Shown one piece after another: positions 45,720 to 54,909 of a stretch of 64,000 nucleotides of DNA (positions are counted from its first letter, which is position 1; each line of letters starts with the position of its first letter). Location: assembly GCA_012517475.1 (NCBI GenBank), contig JAAYUV010000053.1, positions 1 through 64,000 on the forward strand, read 5' to 3'. Under the pieces are notes generated by a model. That model ran no database searches, was not told the DNA's origin, and worked only from the letters and a program-made list of their open reading frames with translations. The position numbers and the translations under genes were made by a program. This DNA is from Peptococcaceae bacterium. GTDB taxonomy: Bacteria; Bacillota; Desulfitobacteriia; Desulfitobacteriales; Syntrophobotulaceae.

Positions 45720-45809
45720 TACCATATCTCCTTTCCGGCTGGGTGTGGTATTACATTATGTCTTTGCCGGATAAGAAGTGAAACAAACCGGGCAGGTAAG
45801 TTATTCCAT

Positions 45810-46865
45810 TTAATCAACAATATCTTCTATCAGCGGAAGTTTCACAGGCTGGCCCGTTTCCTGGCATTTGTAAATCGCCAGGATAACCTCCAGAGCCTTT
45901 CGCCCTTCCTCACCCGGCACTGCGGGAGGCCTGTCAAGTTTCACGGCCTGGATCATATCCTCAATGATTTCCCTGTGACCGAATCCGTATACTGTCGGGG
46001 GGTCGTTCTCCTGGGCAGTGAAGATCTTTTTCTTTTCCTCCTCACTGTCAGGAAACTCCCAGACTTCCACCCTGTTGACGGCAATCCCGCCAATAATAGC
46101 CGAACCGGTTTCTCCGAAGATATTTAATGTTTCTTCAATATTTTTAGGATAAATGGTTGAAGCTGCTTCGATCAGTCCGATAGCCCCGTTCTTAAACTTC
46201 AGCACAGCTCCCGCAACATCTTCCATTTCGATATTTCTGAGTGCGGTTTGGGTATACCCAAAGACAGAATCCACAGGGCCAAGCATCCACTGCAAAAGGT
46301 CAATGTTATGGATGGACTGATTCATAAGTACTCCGCCGTCCTGAAGTTTGGTCCCCCGCCAGGGCGCCTGGGTGTAGTATTCCTCATTACGGTTCCAGCG
46401 GACAGATGCCTGTCCGTGGGTCAGCTTGCCGAAACGGCCTGCTTCCAGGGCTTCCCGTAATACTTTGATGGATTTATTAAAACGGTTCTGATGAATAACC
46501 CCGAGCTTGACACCGTTTTCCCTGCAGGTTTTGATCAGCAAGTCGGCCTGCTGAAGGGTCATGGACATGGGTTTTTCCACCATCACATGTTTACCTGCCC
46601 TGGCGGCAGCTATCCCTATTTCCGCATGATTACCGCTGGGCGTAGCAATGGTGACAACGTCAATATCCTCTCTTTTCAGGAGTTCTTTATAATCCAGATA
46701 GGGCTGGGCGTTATATTTCCCGGCGAAGTCCTGAGCCTTTTCCGGTATAATGTCACAAACAGCCAGGAGTTCAGCATCAGGTATGGCCATGATCGATTCG
46801 GTATGCTTCGGAGCAATTCTTCCACAGCCTATAACCCCAAACCCCAGCTTTTCTTTCTTATTCAC
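45810..46865 (-). CDS. wbpB: WbpB/WlbA-type Gfo/Idh/MocA oxidoreductase
   Basis: 351 residues. FGVIGCGRIAPKHTESI binds NAD, HVMVEKPMSMTLQQADLLI carries the E-K-P motif (about 97-99), and WNRNEEYYTQAPWRGTKLQDGGVLMNQSIHNIDLLQWMLGP is the typical C-terminal catalytic region. WbpB oxidises C3 of UDP-GlcNAcA before transamination. It is adjacent to the 6-dehydrogenase gene, in the order expected for the diacetamido-uronate pathway. Confidence 0.88.
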   Translation of the reverse strand: MNKKEKLGFGVIGCGRIAPKHTESIMAIPDAELLAVCDIIPEKAQDFAGKYNAQPYLDYKELLKREDIDVVTIATPSGNHAEIGIAAARAGKHVMVEKPMSMTLQQADLLIKTCRENGVKLGVIHQNRFNKSIKVLREALEAGRFGKLTHGQASVRWNRNEEYYTQAPWRGTKLQDGGVLMNQSIHNIDLLQWMLGPVDSVFGYTQTALRNIEMEDVAGAVLKFKNGAIGLIEAASTIYPKNIEETLNIFGETGSAIIGGIAVNRVEVWEFPDSEEEKKKIFTAQENDPPTVYGFGHREIIEDMIQAVKLDRPPAVPGEEGRKALEVILAIYKCQETGQPVKLPLIEDIVD

Positions 46866-46880
46866 TCTTGATACAACTCC

Positions 46881-48236
46881 CTAGATTTTATAGATTTTCT
46901 CCCTCATATTACGCACATTTTTCGTTGCATTTCGGGTATCCACAACCAATTGAGCATGTTCCACGACTTTTTCATAATCCAAACTACTATGGTCGGTAAT
47001 AATCAGGACACAATCCGCCGCAGACAGTTTTTCGGGGGTTAATTCGATACTTTCCATATGGAGGGTGCTGCCCCCATGCGGTTCGATAACAGGTATATAG
47101 GGATCGTGATAGGTAATATTAGCGCCTTCTTTCCGCAGACGCTCTATGATAATAAGTGCAGGGGATTCTCGGACATCATCGATATCCTTTTTATACGCTA
47201 CACCAAGCACCAGGATATTGGCATCCTTCATGGCTTTTTTATTTTGGTTCAACGCTCTGTAAACCTTATTCACCACATAATAGGATACTTCTACGTTAAT
47301 TTCCCCGGCCAGTTCAATAAAACGGGTATGGAAATCATACTCTCTTGCTTTCCAGGTTAGATAGAAGGGATCAATCGGAATACAGTGCCCCCCTACTCCG
47401 GGTCCCGGGTAAAATGTGTGGATTCCGAAGGGTTTGGTAGCGGCTGCATCCACAATCTCCCAGACATCAAGCCCCATCCGGTCACACAAGAGCATCATTT
47501 CATTTACCAGCGCAATATTGATTGCCCGGTAAGTATTTTCAAACACCTTGGTCAGCTCGGCCGCGCCGGGAGAACTAACAGGCACCACATTCACAATAGT
47601 CTGGGTATAAAGAGCATACGATATCTCCAGACAATACGGGGTAACTCCGCCGACAACCTTGGATGTATTCTTCGTAGAGAACCGTTTATTTCCCGGGTCT
47701 ACTCTTTCGGGAGAGAAGGCCAGGAAAAAGTCCTTACCCACTTTGAGGCCCGAAGCTTCCAAAATTGGCAGGATAACCTCTTCAGTAGTTCCGGGATAAG
47801 TGGTACTTTCCAAGGTAATGAGCTGCCCGGGTCTGATGTATTTGGCAATCTCCTCTGCCGAAGCTTTCATGTAAGAAATATCCGGGTCCCGGGTTATAGT
47901 TAAAGGTGTCGGTACACAAATAATAATGACATCGCAGTCAGCAAGCTTTGAAAAATCCGTGGTGGCTTGAAGAATCCCTTTCCCGGCAAGTTCCTTCAGT
48001 TCATGGTCTTTCACATCGCCGATATAGTTATCACCGGCATTTACCCTTGCCACCTTCTCTCCGTTGATATCGAAACCGAGAACCGGAAAGCCAACTTTTC
48101 CTTTCTCGACGGCTAACGGCAGCCCGACATAACCGAGTCCGATCACGCCAATCCGGGCAGTGTGCTTCTCAATCTTCTTTTTCAAACCGAGGGCAATCGT
48201 ATCTTTTTCCGTGATAACCTGTTTTACTTCCAGCAT
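46881..48236 (-). CDS. wbpA: UDP-N-acetylglucosamine 6-dehydrogenase (WbpA-type)
   Basis: 451 residues. RIGVIGLGYVGLPLAVEK is the NAD motif; ESTTYPGTTEEVILP and AFSPERVDPGN are middle-domain signatures; the catalytic cysteine is C285 in PGVGGHCIPIDP. The family oxidises C6 of UDP-HexNAc to the uronate. The KHTARIGVIGLGYVGLPLA-type opening is that of WbpA/WbpO relatives, not of UDP-glucose dehydrogenases. It supplies UDP-GlcNAcA to the oxidase encoded next. Confidence 0.9.
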   Translation of the reverse strand: MLEVKQVITEKDTIALGLKKKIEKHTARIGVIGLGYVGLPLAVEKGKVGFPVLGFDINGEKVARVNAGDNYIGDVKDHELKELAGKGILQATTDFSKLADCDVIIICVPTPLTITRDPDISYMKASAEEIAKYIRPGQLITLESTTYPGTTEEVILPILEASGLKVGKDFFLAFSPERVDPGNKRFSTKNTSKVVGGVTPYCLEISYALYTQTIVNVVPVSSPGAAELTKVFENTYRAINIALVNEMMLLCDRMGLDVWEIVDAAATKPFGIHTFYPGPGVGGHCIPIDPFYLTWKAREYDFHTRFIELAGEINVEVSYYVVNKVYRALNQNKKAMKDANILVLGVAYKKDIDDVRESPALIIIERLRKEGANITYHDPYIPVIEPHGGSTLHMESIELTPEKLSAADCVLIITDHSSLDYEKVVEHAQLVVDTRNATKNVRNMREKIYKI

Positions 48237-48249
48237 ACTTGTACCTCCT

Positions 48250-50088
48250 TCATATCTCCGACGTTTGCGTGGGGTGGTTTCTAAAGGATGGAATCAAACG
48301 GCGAATTGCACTATCAATTTCTTCCCTGTTCAAATAACTTCCGCGCTCACGTATCGTCTCCAAGAGCTGAGCAATAACTTCACTTTCAATATGATTAGGC
48401 CTGGCAACAAAAATTCTTTTATGTTTAGTGGCAGATGTCCCCTCCTCCGAAGTGAGTAGTTCTTCATAAAGTTTTTCCCCTGGTCTGATTCCGGTAAAAA
48501 CAATCTTAATATCCTTATCCGGTTCAAACCCTGAAAGACGGATAAGATCTTTCGCCAGGTTCACAATTTTTACGGGTTTCCCCATATCCAGAATAAAAAT
48601 TTCTCCACCTAAAGCCATTGCTCCGGCCTGGATTACCAGCTGGCTTGCTTCGGGAATGGTCATAAAATAGCGCGTCATATTCGGATCGGTTACAGTTACC
48701 GGGCCGCCGGCACTGATCTGTTTCTTAAATGTCGGGATTACGCTTCCCCTGCTTCCAAGCACATTTCCAAAGCGGACTGCTACAAACCTGGTTCTGGATC
48801 TCCGGTCAAAATCCTGAATGACCATTTCGGCAATTCTTTTGGAAGCACCCATCACACTGGTTGGGTTTACAGCCTTATCCGTGGAGATGAGAACAAAGGT
48901 CTTCACTCCCGTTTGATCCGCAGCGGTAGCCAAATTATTCGTTCCGAGAATATTATTTTTTAACGCTTCTTCAGGATTTCCTTCCATTAAGGGAACATGT
49001 TTATGGGCAGCTGCGTGAAAAACAACGGACGGCTTGTATTTTTCAAAAATTAACTGAACTTTTTCCCGGTCCTTAATATCAAAAATTTCCGTAACGACAG
49101 GGTGCTCCTTCAGCTCCTGTTCTATATCGAAAATACTGTTTTCTCCGTGTCCGGCAAGAATCAGCTTGGAAGGAGAAAATTGTACGATTTGCCTGCAAAG
49201 CTCAGACCCGATCGAACCTCCGGCTCCGGTTACCAGGATGGTCTGGCCTTTAAGATATCCTGCGACTTCCTCCAAATCCACTGAGACAGGATCGCGTCCT
49301 AAAAGGTCTTCAACCTGGACCTCGCGGATCGGACTGACGGTAATCTTTCCGCTGAGAATATCATGAACGCCAGGTAATATTTTTAGACTGGAAGCCTTGG
49401 TCTCTTTACAGATTTCTACGATCTCCCGTATGGCGTCTCCCGCAGCTGATGGAATCGCGATGATGATTTCATCCACATCGTAGCGCTCAACAATTTCCGG
49501 GATATCCTCCCGTGAACCGAGAACAGGAAAGCCCTGAACATGAAGATTGATCTTGTTTCTGCTGTCATCGATAAAGCCGACAGGCATTCCTTCATGGAAA
49601 TCTCTTTTTTTAAGTTCCCGTAGGGCAAGTACCCCAGCATCCCCGGCGCCAATGATTAATACTTTCCTCTGGTCCTTATTCCTGACGGTAAAAATCGAAT
49701 TTTCGTGCTTGACACGCTGACTGAAGCGCAGTCCGGCAATGAAGAAAAAAACCAAAAGGAGGAATAGGGCACTTACGGAATGGGGAAGCCTCTTGGGTGC
49801 GATAAGGTATACGATACTGATCGAAACAGCAGCACCCACGCTTACTGCATAAACAATAGAAAGGAGTTCTCCCACACTGGCATACCGCCAGATATTGCGG
49901 TATAACCCAAAAACGTGAAAAGCTAATAACAAAACAATCGTGGATACGATTGCGGCATCTTTATAAGTTGCAAGATATTCCAGCGGAGGGCCTTCCTCGA
50001 AGCGAAGGTAGAAACTGCAGAAAAGAGCCAGGTTAATAAGAAGTGCATCCAAAAGCATGAAAAAGAAGGTACGCTTGGGATGGGACAC
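48250..50088 (-). CDS. FlaA1/CapD/WbpM-type membrane nucleotide-sugar 4,6-dehydratase
   Basis: 612 residues, GTG start with AAGGAAGG upstream. Four N-terminal membrane segments (about 8-28, 47-64, 75-98, 106-122), a CoA-binding-like Rossmann region (VLIIGAGDAGVLALREL), then a dehydratase domain with ILVTGAGGSIGSELCRQI, STDKAVNPTSVMGASKRIAE (M413 in place of tyrosine, K417) and RFGNVLGSRGSVIP. Enzymes of this group convert UDP-GlcNAc to UDP-4-keto-6-deoxy sugars. It is the first gene of the second glycan operon, so its product probably feeds the initiating transferase or another sugar of the repeat unit. Confidence 0.92.
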   Translation of the reverse strand: MSHPKRTFFFMLLDALLINLALFCSFYLRFEEGPPLEYLATYKDAAIVSTIVLLLAFHVFGLYRNIWRYASVGELLSIVYAVSVGAAVSISIVYLIAPKRLPHSVSALFLLLVFFFIAGLRFSQRVKHENSIFTVRNKDQRKVLIIGAGDAGVLALRELKKRDFHEGMPVGFIDDSRNKINLHVQGFPVLGSREDIPEIVERYDVDEIIIAIPSAAGDAIREIVEICKETKASSLKILPGVHDILSGKITVSPIREVQVEDLLGRDPVSVDLEEVAGYLKGQTILVTGAGGSIGSELCRQIVQFSPSKLILAGHGENSIFDIEQELKEHPVVTEIFDIKDREKVQLIFEKYKPSVVFHAAAHKHVPLMEGNPEEALKNNILGTNNLATAADQTGVKTFVLISTDKAVNPTSVMGASKRIAEMVIQDFDRRSRTRFVAVRFGNVLGSRGSVIPTFKKQISAGGPVTVTDPNMTRYFMTIPEASQLVIQAGAMALGGEIFILDMGKPVKIVNLAKDLIRLSGFEPDKDIKIVFTGIRPGEKLYEELLTSEEGTSATKHKRIFVARPNHIESEVIAQLLETIRERGSYLNREEIDSAIRRLIPSFRNHPTQTSEI

Positions 50089-50171
50089 GTTATATTCCTT
50101 CCTTTCCTTTACAAAAAATCGGTTTTCACCGTTACAAGTTTACTATAGTTTTCCCCATTTTACAATCTTAA

Positions 50172-50298
50172 AGGGACAAGGGGACGGTTCAAAGGAACAA
50201 GGGGACGGTTCTGGGGGACAAGGGTGGGGGACAAGGGGACGGTTCTTGGGGGACAAGGGGACGGTTCTTGGGGGACAAGGGGACGGTTCTTGCGTCCC
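50172..50298. repeat. 22-bp REP-like array beside the RAYT gene
   Basis: GGGACGGTTC occurs at 50181, 50202, 50236, 50258 and 50280 within units of the type GGGGGACAAGGGGACGGTTCTT. The last three are exactly 22 bp apart. The final copy ends in GGGACG-GTTCTTG-CGTCCC, a small palindrome. The array has no spacers and is not a CRISPR. It lies on the 3' side of the transposase gene. Confidence 0.9.
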
Positions 50299-50365
50299 AT
50301 ACGAAATTGCTACCGGAGCAAATAAAAATAACATAATCGGATTAAGACATCCGTTCTTCCATCTA

Positions 50366-51172
50366 TTAATCTCCCTGTAGTTTTGAATGTTTTCTTAGAA
50401 TTCTACTTACTTTGTTCTTATTTATCCCGGTAATAAAAGCAATTTGCCTTATGGATAAGCCCGTTACCGCTTGTAATTGGGAAACTACTTCTTGGAGAAT
50501 ATTTAAAGGAATTGGATCAATGAATTTATATTTTTTCTCTTCGAGCATATTCATATATAACAGCCTTGCCGCTTTCTCATCAATGACGTTTTCCTCAGCG
50601 GTAAGGTCCATAAAATTTTCCTGTGTCTCTTTACTCATATAGTCAATAAACAGCTGTTTAGCTTTTTGAGGATCATTTGACAACATCATGAAGATAATTT
50701 GTTTATCAATTAGATTGGGAAAATTACTTTTTTCCGTTATATAACTATTATAAGAACTCCACCTATACTCTCCAACAGTATTTACCAGACCGGATTTTAT
50801 TGGATTGTAATGAATATACCTTATTAAAGAAAGCAAATAACTATCACTCTCAATTACTTGGCTCTTAAAACGATCCTGGAACAAATGTCCTACTCGTTTA
50901 TACTTTTTATTAAAATAATAGACATAACTTACGGTAATTTTTTTCATTACCTTTGCTATGTCATTAGTTCCTTCACCTATAGCCAAATGAACATGGTTAT
51001 CCATTAAACAAAATGCTAATAAAGTAAATTCGCCGTTTTGTCTTTTATAATATAGTATTTCTAAGAATCTATCCTTATCTTCACTATCACGGAATATATT
51101 TTTCTTTTCGTTTCCTCGAATCATTACGTGGTATAATCCGGTTTTACTTTTAGTTCTCGGAATTCTCGGCAT
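50366..51172 (-). CDS. REP-associated tyrosine transposase (RAYT, Y1_Tnp family)
   Basis: 268 residues. Residues about 1-170 are a single-strand HUH transposase domain: GLYHVMIRGNEKKNIFRDSEDKDRFLEIL, the metal-binding HVH in LMDNHVHLAI, and a YVYYFNKKYKRVGHLFQDRFKSQVI stretch with candidate catalytic tyrosines, then SLIRYIHYNPIKSGLV. A C-terminal extension (about 190-268) ends in a helix-turn-helix-like LSIRQIAFITGINKNKVSRILRK. RAYTs act on REP palindromes; matching repeats flank this gene on both sides in opposite orientation. It appears intact. Confidence 0.92.
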   Translation of the reverse strand: MPRIPRTKSKTGLYHVMIRGNEKKNIFRDSEDKDRFLEILYYKRQNGEFTLLAFCLMDNHVHLAIGEGTNDIAKVMKKITVSYVYYFNKKYKRVGHLFQDRFKSQVIESDSYLLSLIRYIHYNPIKSGLVNTVGEYRWSSYNSYITEKSNFPNLIDKQIIFMMLSNDPQKAKQLFIDYMSKETQENFMDLTAEENVIDEKAARLLYMNMLEEKKYKFIDPIPLNILQEVVSQLQAVTGLSIRQIAFITGINKNKVSRILRKHSKLQGD

Positions 51173-51251
51173 AATACATCACCAAGAATATTTTATTGGA
51201 TATATTTTCCATAGTCAATCAAGAAATGAGAAATTCATTTTGTTTAGGGAA

Positions 51252-51288
51252 GGGACAAGAGAACCGTCCCCTTGTCTCCCCTTGTCTC
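51252..51288. repeat. inverted REP-like copy on the 5' side of the RAYT gene
   Basis: GGGAC at 51252 and GTCCC at 51266-51270 bracket AAGAGAACC, and GAACCGTCCCCTTGTC (51261-51276) is the complement of the unit in the array at 50172-50298. A second CCCCTTGTCTC follows. The copy reaches the stop codon of the transglycosylase-CWB2 gene. Confidence 0.85.
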
Positions 51289-52960
51289 ACTTATTATCCA
51301 GCACATATTTTATTTTAATGATCCCTTGATCGGAAATCGCTTCTTTTCCCCCAAAAACCTGAAGGTCAATTTTATTGGTCAGGGACTTAAGATACTCTTC
51401 GGTACTTGATCCCTTTTGCGGACCTTGAGGAGATACCAGAAGCATCGGTATATTCCGATTCGCCGCCAGGGCGGCCCCGGCTAGAGCATCAGGGAAAGTC
51501 TGACCGGTAGCCAGGAAAATTTTCTGGGTCTCCGGGAACAGCGCTTTTACAATCAGAGTGGAAGTTTCGTAACGATCATCCCCTGCAAAACGTTTGATTT
51601 GATCGTCCGAAAGTCCGGCTACTTCTTTTATCTTTGATAACAATTCCTGGGAAACAGCCCCTTCGCCCCCGGCAATGTATACCTGTCTCGGGCAAAGGGC
51701 TCTTAGTACTTTCTCCGCAGACGACGACAAGTTATCTTTTCCTGCTAAAAGCAAAGGATATCCTTGAGCTGCTGAAGCTGACGCCAGGCTTAAGGCATCA
51801 GGGAAATTGTATCCGGTTGTTATCGCGATCCCCCGGTCGATCGGAAAACGCTGTGCAATCAAGGCGGCTGTCTCAAACCGGTCTTCCCCTGCTATTCGTT
51901 CAATATTTTGAGTCCAGGACAAGACATCTTTTATTTTTCTTTCTACAGCCGCAGAGATAGCATTATTTCCGCCGAGAATAATCACTTTCAAGGGCTTTAG
52001 CCGCAACAAAGATTCTTCTACCCTCTGGTCGAGAGAATCCTGGGGAGTAAGAAGAATGGGGGCATTCTGCTGCTTGGCCAGCGCTACCCCGGCCAGGGCA
52101 TCCGGAAAGTCATCCGCTTTGGCAATGATTACGGTTTCGCAGCCATTTGGCCATCCCTGATCAGCAATTTTCAATGCCGTGTCAATTCGGTCCGAACCTG
52201 CGATCCTCGGAACAGATGCCAGTATGGCGTCTTGTTCGCTTTTGGTAAGGGTCGGCATCCCGGCAGTGGCAAACCCTGCATAATGTACCGGTTCAGGAGT
52301 TTTCCATGTTACGTTCTTGGAAGGTAAAGTTCCGGCAGGAATAAGGGTTTTGGAAACCGGTGTAATATGGACCGGGGTCACAACGCCCTCATAGTATTCA
52401 GTTCCGATCAATTTTAGAATCGCATCCTGGTAAGCCACTCTGCCGGATGAGGCGGCATTATTGGGATTATTTCTTGTAGACCATGTATTGTAGGCCCAGA
52501 TAGCAAAATACCAGTTCTCCAGTTTGCTTTTATCTCCGTCTCCGATCCGGGGAGTCATATCCCATTTGGATAAAAGAACATCCGCGCCGTAAGCAATGTT
52601 AAAAGCTATATCACTTTTCAATTTACTGATCGTAGCCGTATCTGAAGCATCATACGCACCGACTTGCATAATTCCAAGATAAGGTTTTGCGCTGGCGTAA
52701 TTTGCCACTACATTCCCTTTGCTGTCCCATTGCCGCCAGCCTGATTCATGGTAAGCAATCGCTTTGAGTATTTCTGCAGGTACCTGTTTTTCCTGGGCAA
52801 CCTGGTCGAAGATACGGACTATTTCTTCAGGAGAAGGGTTTTGAGCCGCATTTACCTTCTCAGGAAAACCGGGGATGATCAGAGAAACCATAAGGATGAC
52901 AATAAACAATGTTTTTACGTATTTGTATAAGAGTAATTTATTTCGTTTACCTTGACGCAT
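51287..52960 (-). CDS. lytic transglycosylase-like protein with CWB2 triplet, copy 1
   Basis: 557 residues starting at ATG 52960, seven bases after AGGAGG; the longer frame lacks a ribosome site. Signal peptide (1-38), then an SLT-like domain with E72 in LKAIAYHESGWRQ, YLGIMQVGAY, and ENWYFAIWAYNTW. Three CWB2 repeats follow from about 250 (RIAGSDRIDTALKIADQGW; DFPDALAGVALA; VIILGGNNAISA). Probably a wall-attached muramidase. Its stop lies in the flank of the RAYT repeats. The paralog at 53212 is immediately upstream. Confidence 0.9.
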   Translation of the reverse strand: MRQGKRNKLLLYKYVKTLFIVILMVSLIIPGFPEKVNAAQNPSPEEIVRIFDQVAQEKQVPAEILKAIAYHESGWRQWDSKGNVVANYASAKPYLGIMQVGAYDASDTATISKLKSDIAFNIAYGADVLLSKWDMTPRIGDGDKSKLENWYFAIWAYNTWSTRNNPNNAASSGRVAYQDAILKLIGTEYYEGVVTPVHITPVSKTLIPAGTLPSKNVTWKTPEPVHYAGFATAGMPTLTKSEQDAILASVPRIAGSDRIDTALKIADQGWPNGCETVIIAKADDFPDALAGVALAKQQNAPILLTPQDSLDQRVEESLLRLKPLKVIILGGNNAISAAVERKIKDVLSWTQNIERIAGEDRFETAALIAQRFPIDRGIAITTGYNFPDALSLASASAAQGYPLLLAGKDNLSSSAEKVLRALCPRQVYIAGGEGAVSQELLSKIKEVAGLSDDQIKRFAGDDRYETSTLIVKALFPETQKIFLATGQTFPDALAGAALAANRNIPMLLVSPQGPQKGSSTEEYLKSLTNKIDLQVFGGKEAISDQGIIKIKYVLDNK

Positions 52961-53152
52961 TTTTTCCTCCTGTATTTGCCAGGATAAGGCTAACCACTTC
53001 ATATATACATGAGGGTTGTTTGTTTAATTCGCTCCCGAAGTCCATTTTTCCTTTAGAAATTTCATTAATTTAAAATCTACCAAAATATAAATTTTTTTCT
53101 AACGAAGTTTTTAAAGGAAGCAACAGAAAATAGTTCTGAAAAATTGAGTAAG

Positions 53153-53187
53153 AAAGTACCTCTTGCCTTTACGCAACAGGTACCTTT
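53153..53187 (-). terminator. terminator between the two transglycosylase genes
   Basis: AAAGTACCTCTTGCC at 53153 pairs with a GCAACAGGTACCTTT ending at 53187 (about 13 pairs with one bulge and one mismatch); on the minus strand TTTCTTACTCAATTTTTC follows. The paralogs are therefore probably separate transcripts. Confidence 0.7.
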
Positions 53188-53211
53188 GTTCATTTCATTA
53201 TCAATTAAGTT

Positions 53212-54861
53212 CTAAATTTGCTTAAGCAAATATTTTATCTGGGTAACGGTATCCTGGGAGATGTTGTCCTCTCCTCCAATAATTTTTACATTGGTGGAGG
53301 GCTGCAACCCTTTAATATAATTTTCGGTAGGAGAATTAATGAAGAAACCTTGCGGTGAAACCAGCAACAAACAGCCGTTTTTAGCCGCTGCCAATGCGCC
53401 TGCTGCCAAAGGATCTGCAAAGTCCTGCCCTGTAGCTAAATAGAGTTCATCAGTTCTTGGATAAAAGGTCTCTGCGATTTTGGCAGAAGTTTCATACCGG
53501 TCATTTCCTGTGATTCTGATAATGCTATCTGAGGCAATCCCGGAGCTCTGAGAAATATCCTCTATCACCCTGGAGGAAATCGCTGCCCCTCCACCGGCAA
53601 TATATAATCCCCTTGGCAAAAGCTCCCGGAGCATTTTTCTGGTAACCTCGGGCACTTCCTGAGCATCTGTGATCAATAAGGGAATCCCGTTTGCTGCCGC
53701 TGCAGAGGCCAGACTTAACGCATCAGGAAAATCGACGCCTGTTGCCAGCGCAATGTTGGACTCCTTGGGAAAATCCTTGGCTATAAGTACCGCGGTTTCA
53801 TACCGGTTAGCACCGGCAATCCGCTTGATGTCTTTGGTCCAGTAAAGGACTTCACCCAATTTTTTTTCGACATTCTTACTGACGGCCGTTTCTCCCCCCA
53901 AAATGATAACTTTTAAAGGTTTTAAAGTTTGCAGTACTTTAATAACCCCTTCATCAAGTTCATTTGGATTGGTTACAAGGATGGGGGCATTATTCTTTGC
54001 GGCTAAAGGCACTCCTGCCAACGCATCCGGAAAATTATCCGCCCTGGTAATGATCACAGTATCTGTCCCATAAGGCCATCCTGTTAAAGCAATCTGATTG
54101 ACCGTATCAATCCTGTTCTTTCCGGCAATCCGGGTAACTGTCCCCAAAGTGGTACCACGGTTAAGTTCACCGCCGGTTCCCACTTTTAAATCACCGAGTG
54201 TGAAGGGCTCAGGGGTTTTCCAGATCTGGCTGCTCTTTGGCAAAGTCCCCGCCGGCAGCAGCTCAAGGGGAATGGGTGTAATCTTTACCGGTGTAACCAC
54301 ACCCTGGTAATACTCTGTAGCGGCATACCTGATGACTGAATCCTGATAGGCCGCTTTGCCGCGGGCAGCAGCATTATTGGGATTATTGGCAGTATTCCAG
54401 CTATTATATGCCCAAAGGGCAAAATACCAGTTTTCCAACTTGTTACGGTCGCCATCCCCAATTTGCGGAACCATATCCCACTTTGCGTTTAAAAGGTCAG
54501 CCCCATATGAGATGTTAAAATCAATATCGTATTTCAGTTTATTTACCAGGTTTTTATCCGATGAATTATAGCTTGTAACCTGCATAATTCCCAGTCCCGG
54601 ACGGGATCCCGAATTATTGGTGACAACATTCCCGTTGCTGTCAAACTGTCTCCACCCCGACTCTTTAAAGGCAATCGCCTTGAGAATCACGCTGGGAATT
54701 CCCTTGGTTTTAGCAATAATTTCTATCTTCCGGGCAGTCTCCTCCAGGGTAGGATTTTGATAGCCCTGAATTACCGCCCCGTTGGCAGGCAAAGAACAAT
54801 ATGATAAACCCAGTAATATTGCCAGAAAAACCGTTAAAACCTTTGGTCTTTTCTGAAACAT
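53212..54861 (-). CDS. lytic transglycosylase-like protein with CWB2 triplet, copy 2
   Basis: 549 residues from ATG 54861, which has AAGGAGAG eight bases upstream; the longer frame translates repeat element D and is rejected. Signal peptide (1-29), SLT-like domain with E67 in LKAIAFKESGWRQ, GLGIMQVTSYN and ENWYFALWAYNSW, then three CWB2 repeats (RIAGKNRIDTVNQIALTGW; NFPDALAGVPLA; VIILGGETAVS). Closely paralogous to 51287-52960 along the whole length. Predicted wall-anchored muramidase. Confidence 0.9.
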   Translation of the reverse strand: MFQKRPKVLTVFLAILLGLSYCSLPANGAVIQGYQNPTLEETARKIEIIAKTKGIPSVILKAIAFKESGWRQFDSNGNVVTNNSGSRPGLGIMQVTSYNSSDKNLVNKLKYDIDFNISYGADLLNAKWDMVPQIGDGDRNKLENWYFALWAYNSWNTANNPNNAAARGKAAYQDSVIRYAATEYYQGVVTPVKITPIPLELLPAGTLPKSSQIWKTPEPFTLGDLKVGTGGELNRGTTLGTVTRIAGKNRIDTVNQIALTGWPYGTDTVIITRADNFPDALAGVPLAAKNNAPILVTNPNELDEGVIKVLQTLKPLKVIILGGETAVSKNVEKKLGEVLYWTKDIKRIAGANRYETAVLIAKDFPKESNIALATGVDFPDALSLASAAAANGIPLLITDAQEVPEVTRKMLRELLPRGLYIAGGGAAISSRVIEDISQSSGIASDSIIRITGNDRYETSAKIAETFYPRTDELYLATGQDFADPLAAGALAAAKNGCLLLVSPQGFFINSPTENYIKGLQPSTNVKIIGGEDNISQDTVTQIKYLLKQI

Positions 54862-54909
54862 CCTTCTCTCTCCTTCAAATCTTGTGAAATGCGGTTCATT
54901 TCGCAGTAT

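Noticed and set aside
50172-50298. Short direct repeats that could suggest a CRISPR array
   Set aside because: Units are adjacent and nearly identical with no unique spacers, spacing is irregular at one end, and they flank a RAYT gene; no cas genes are present.
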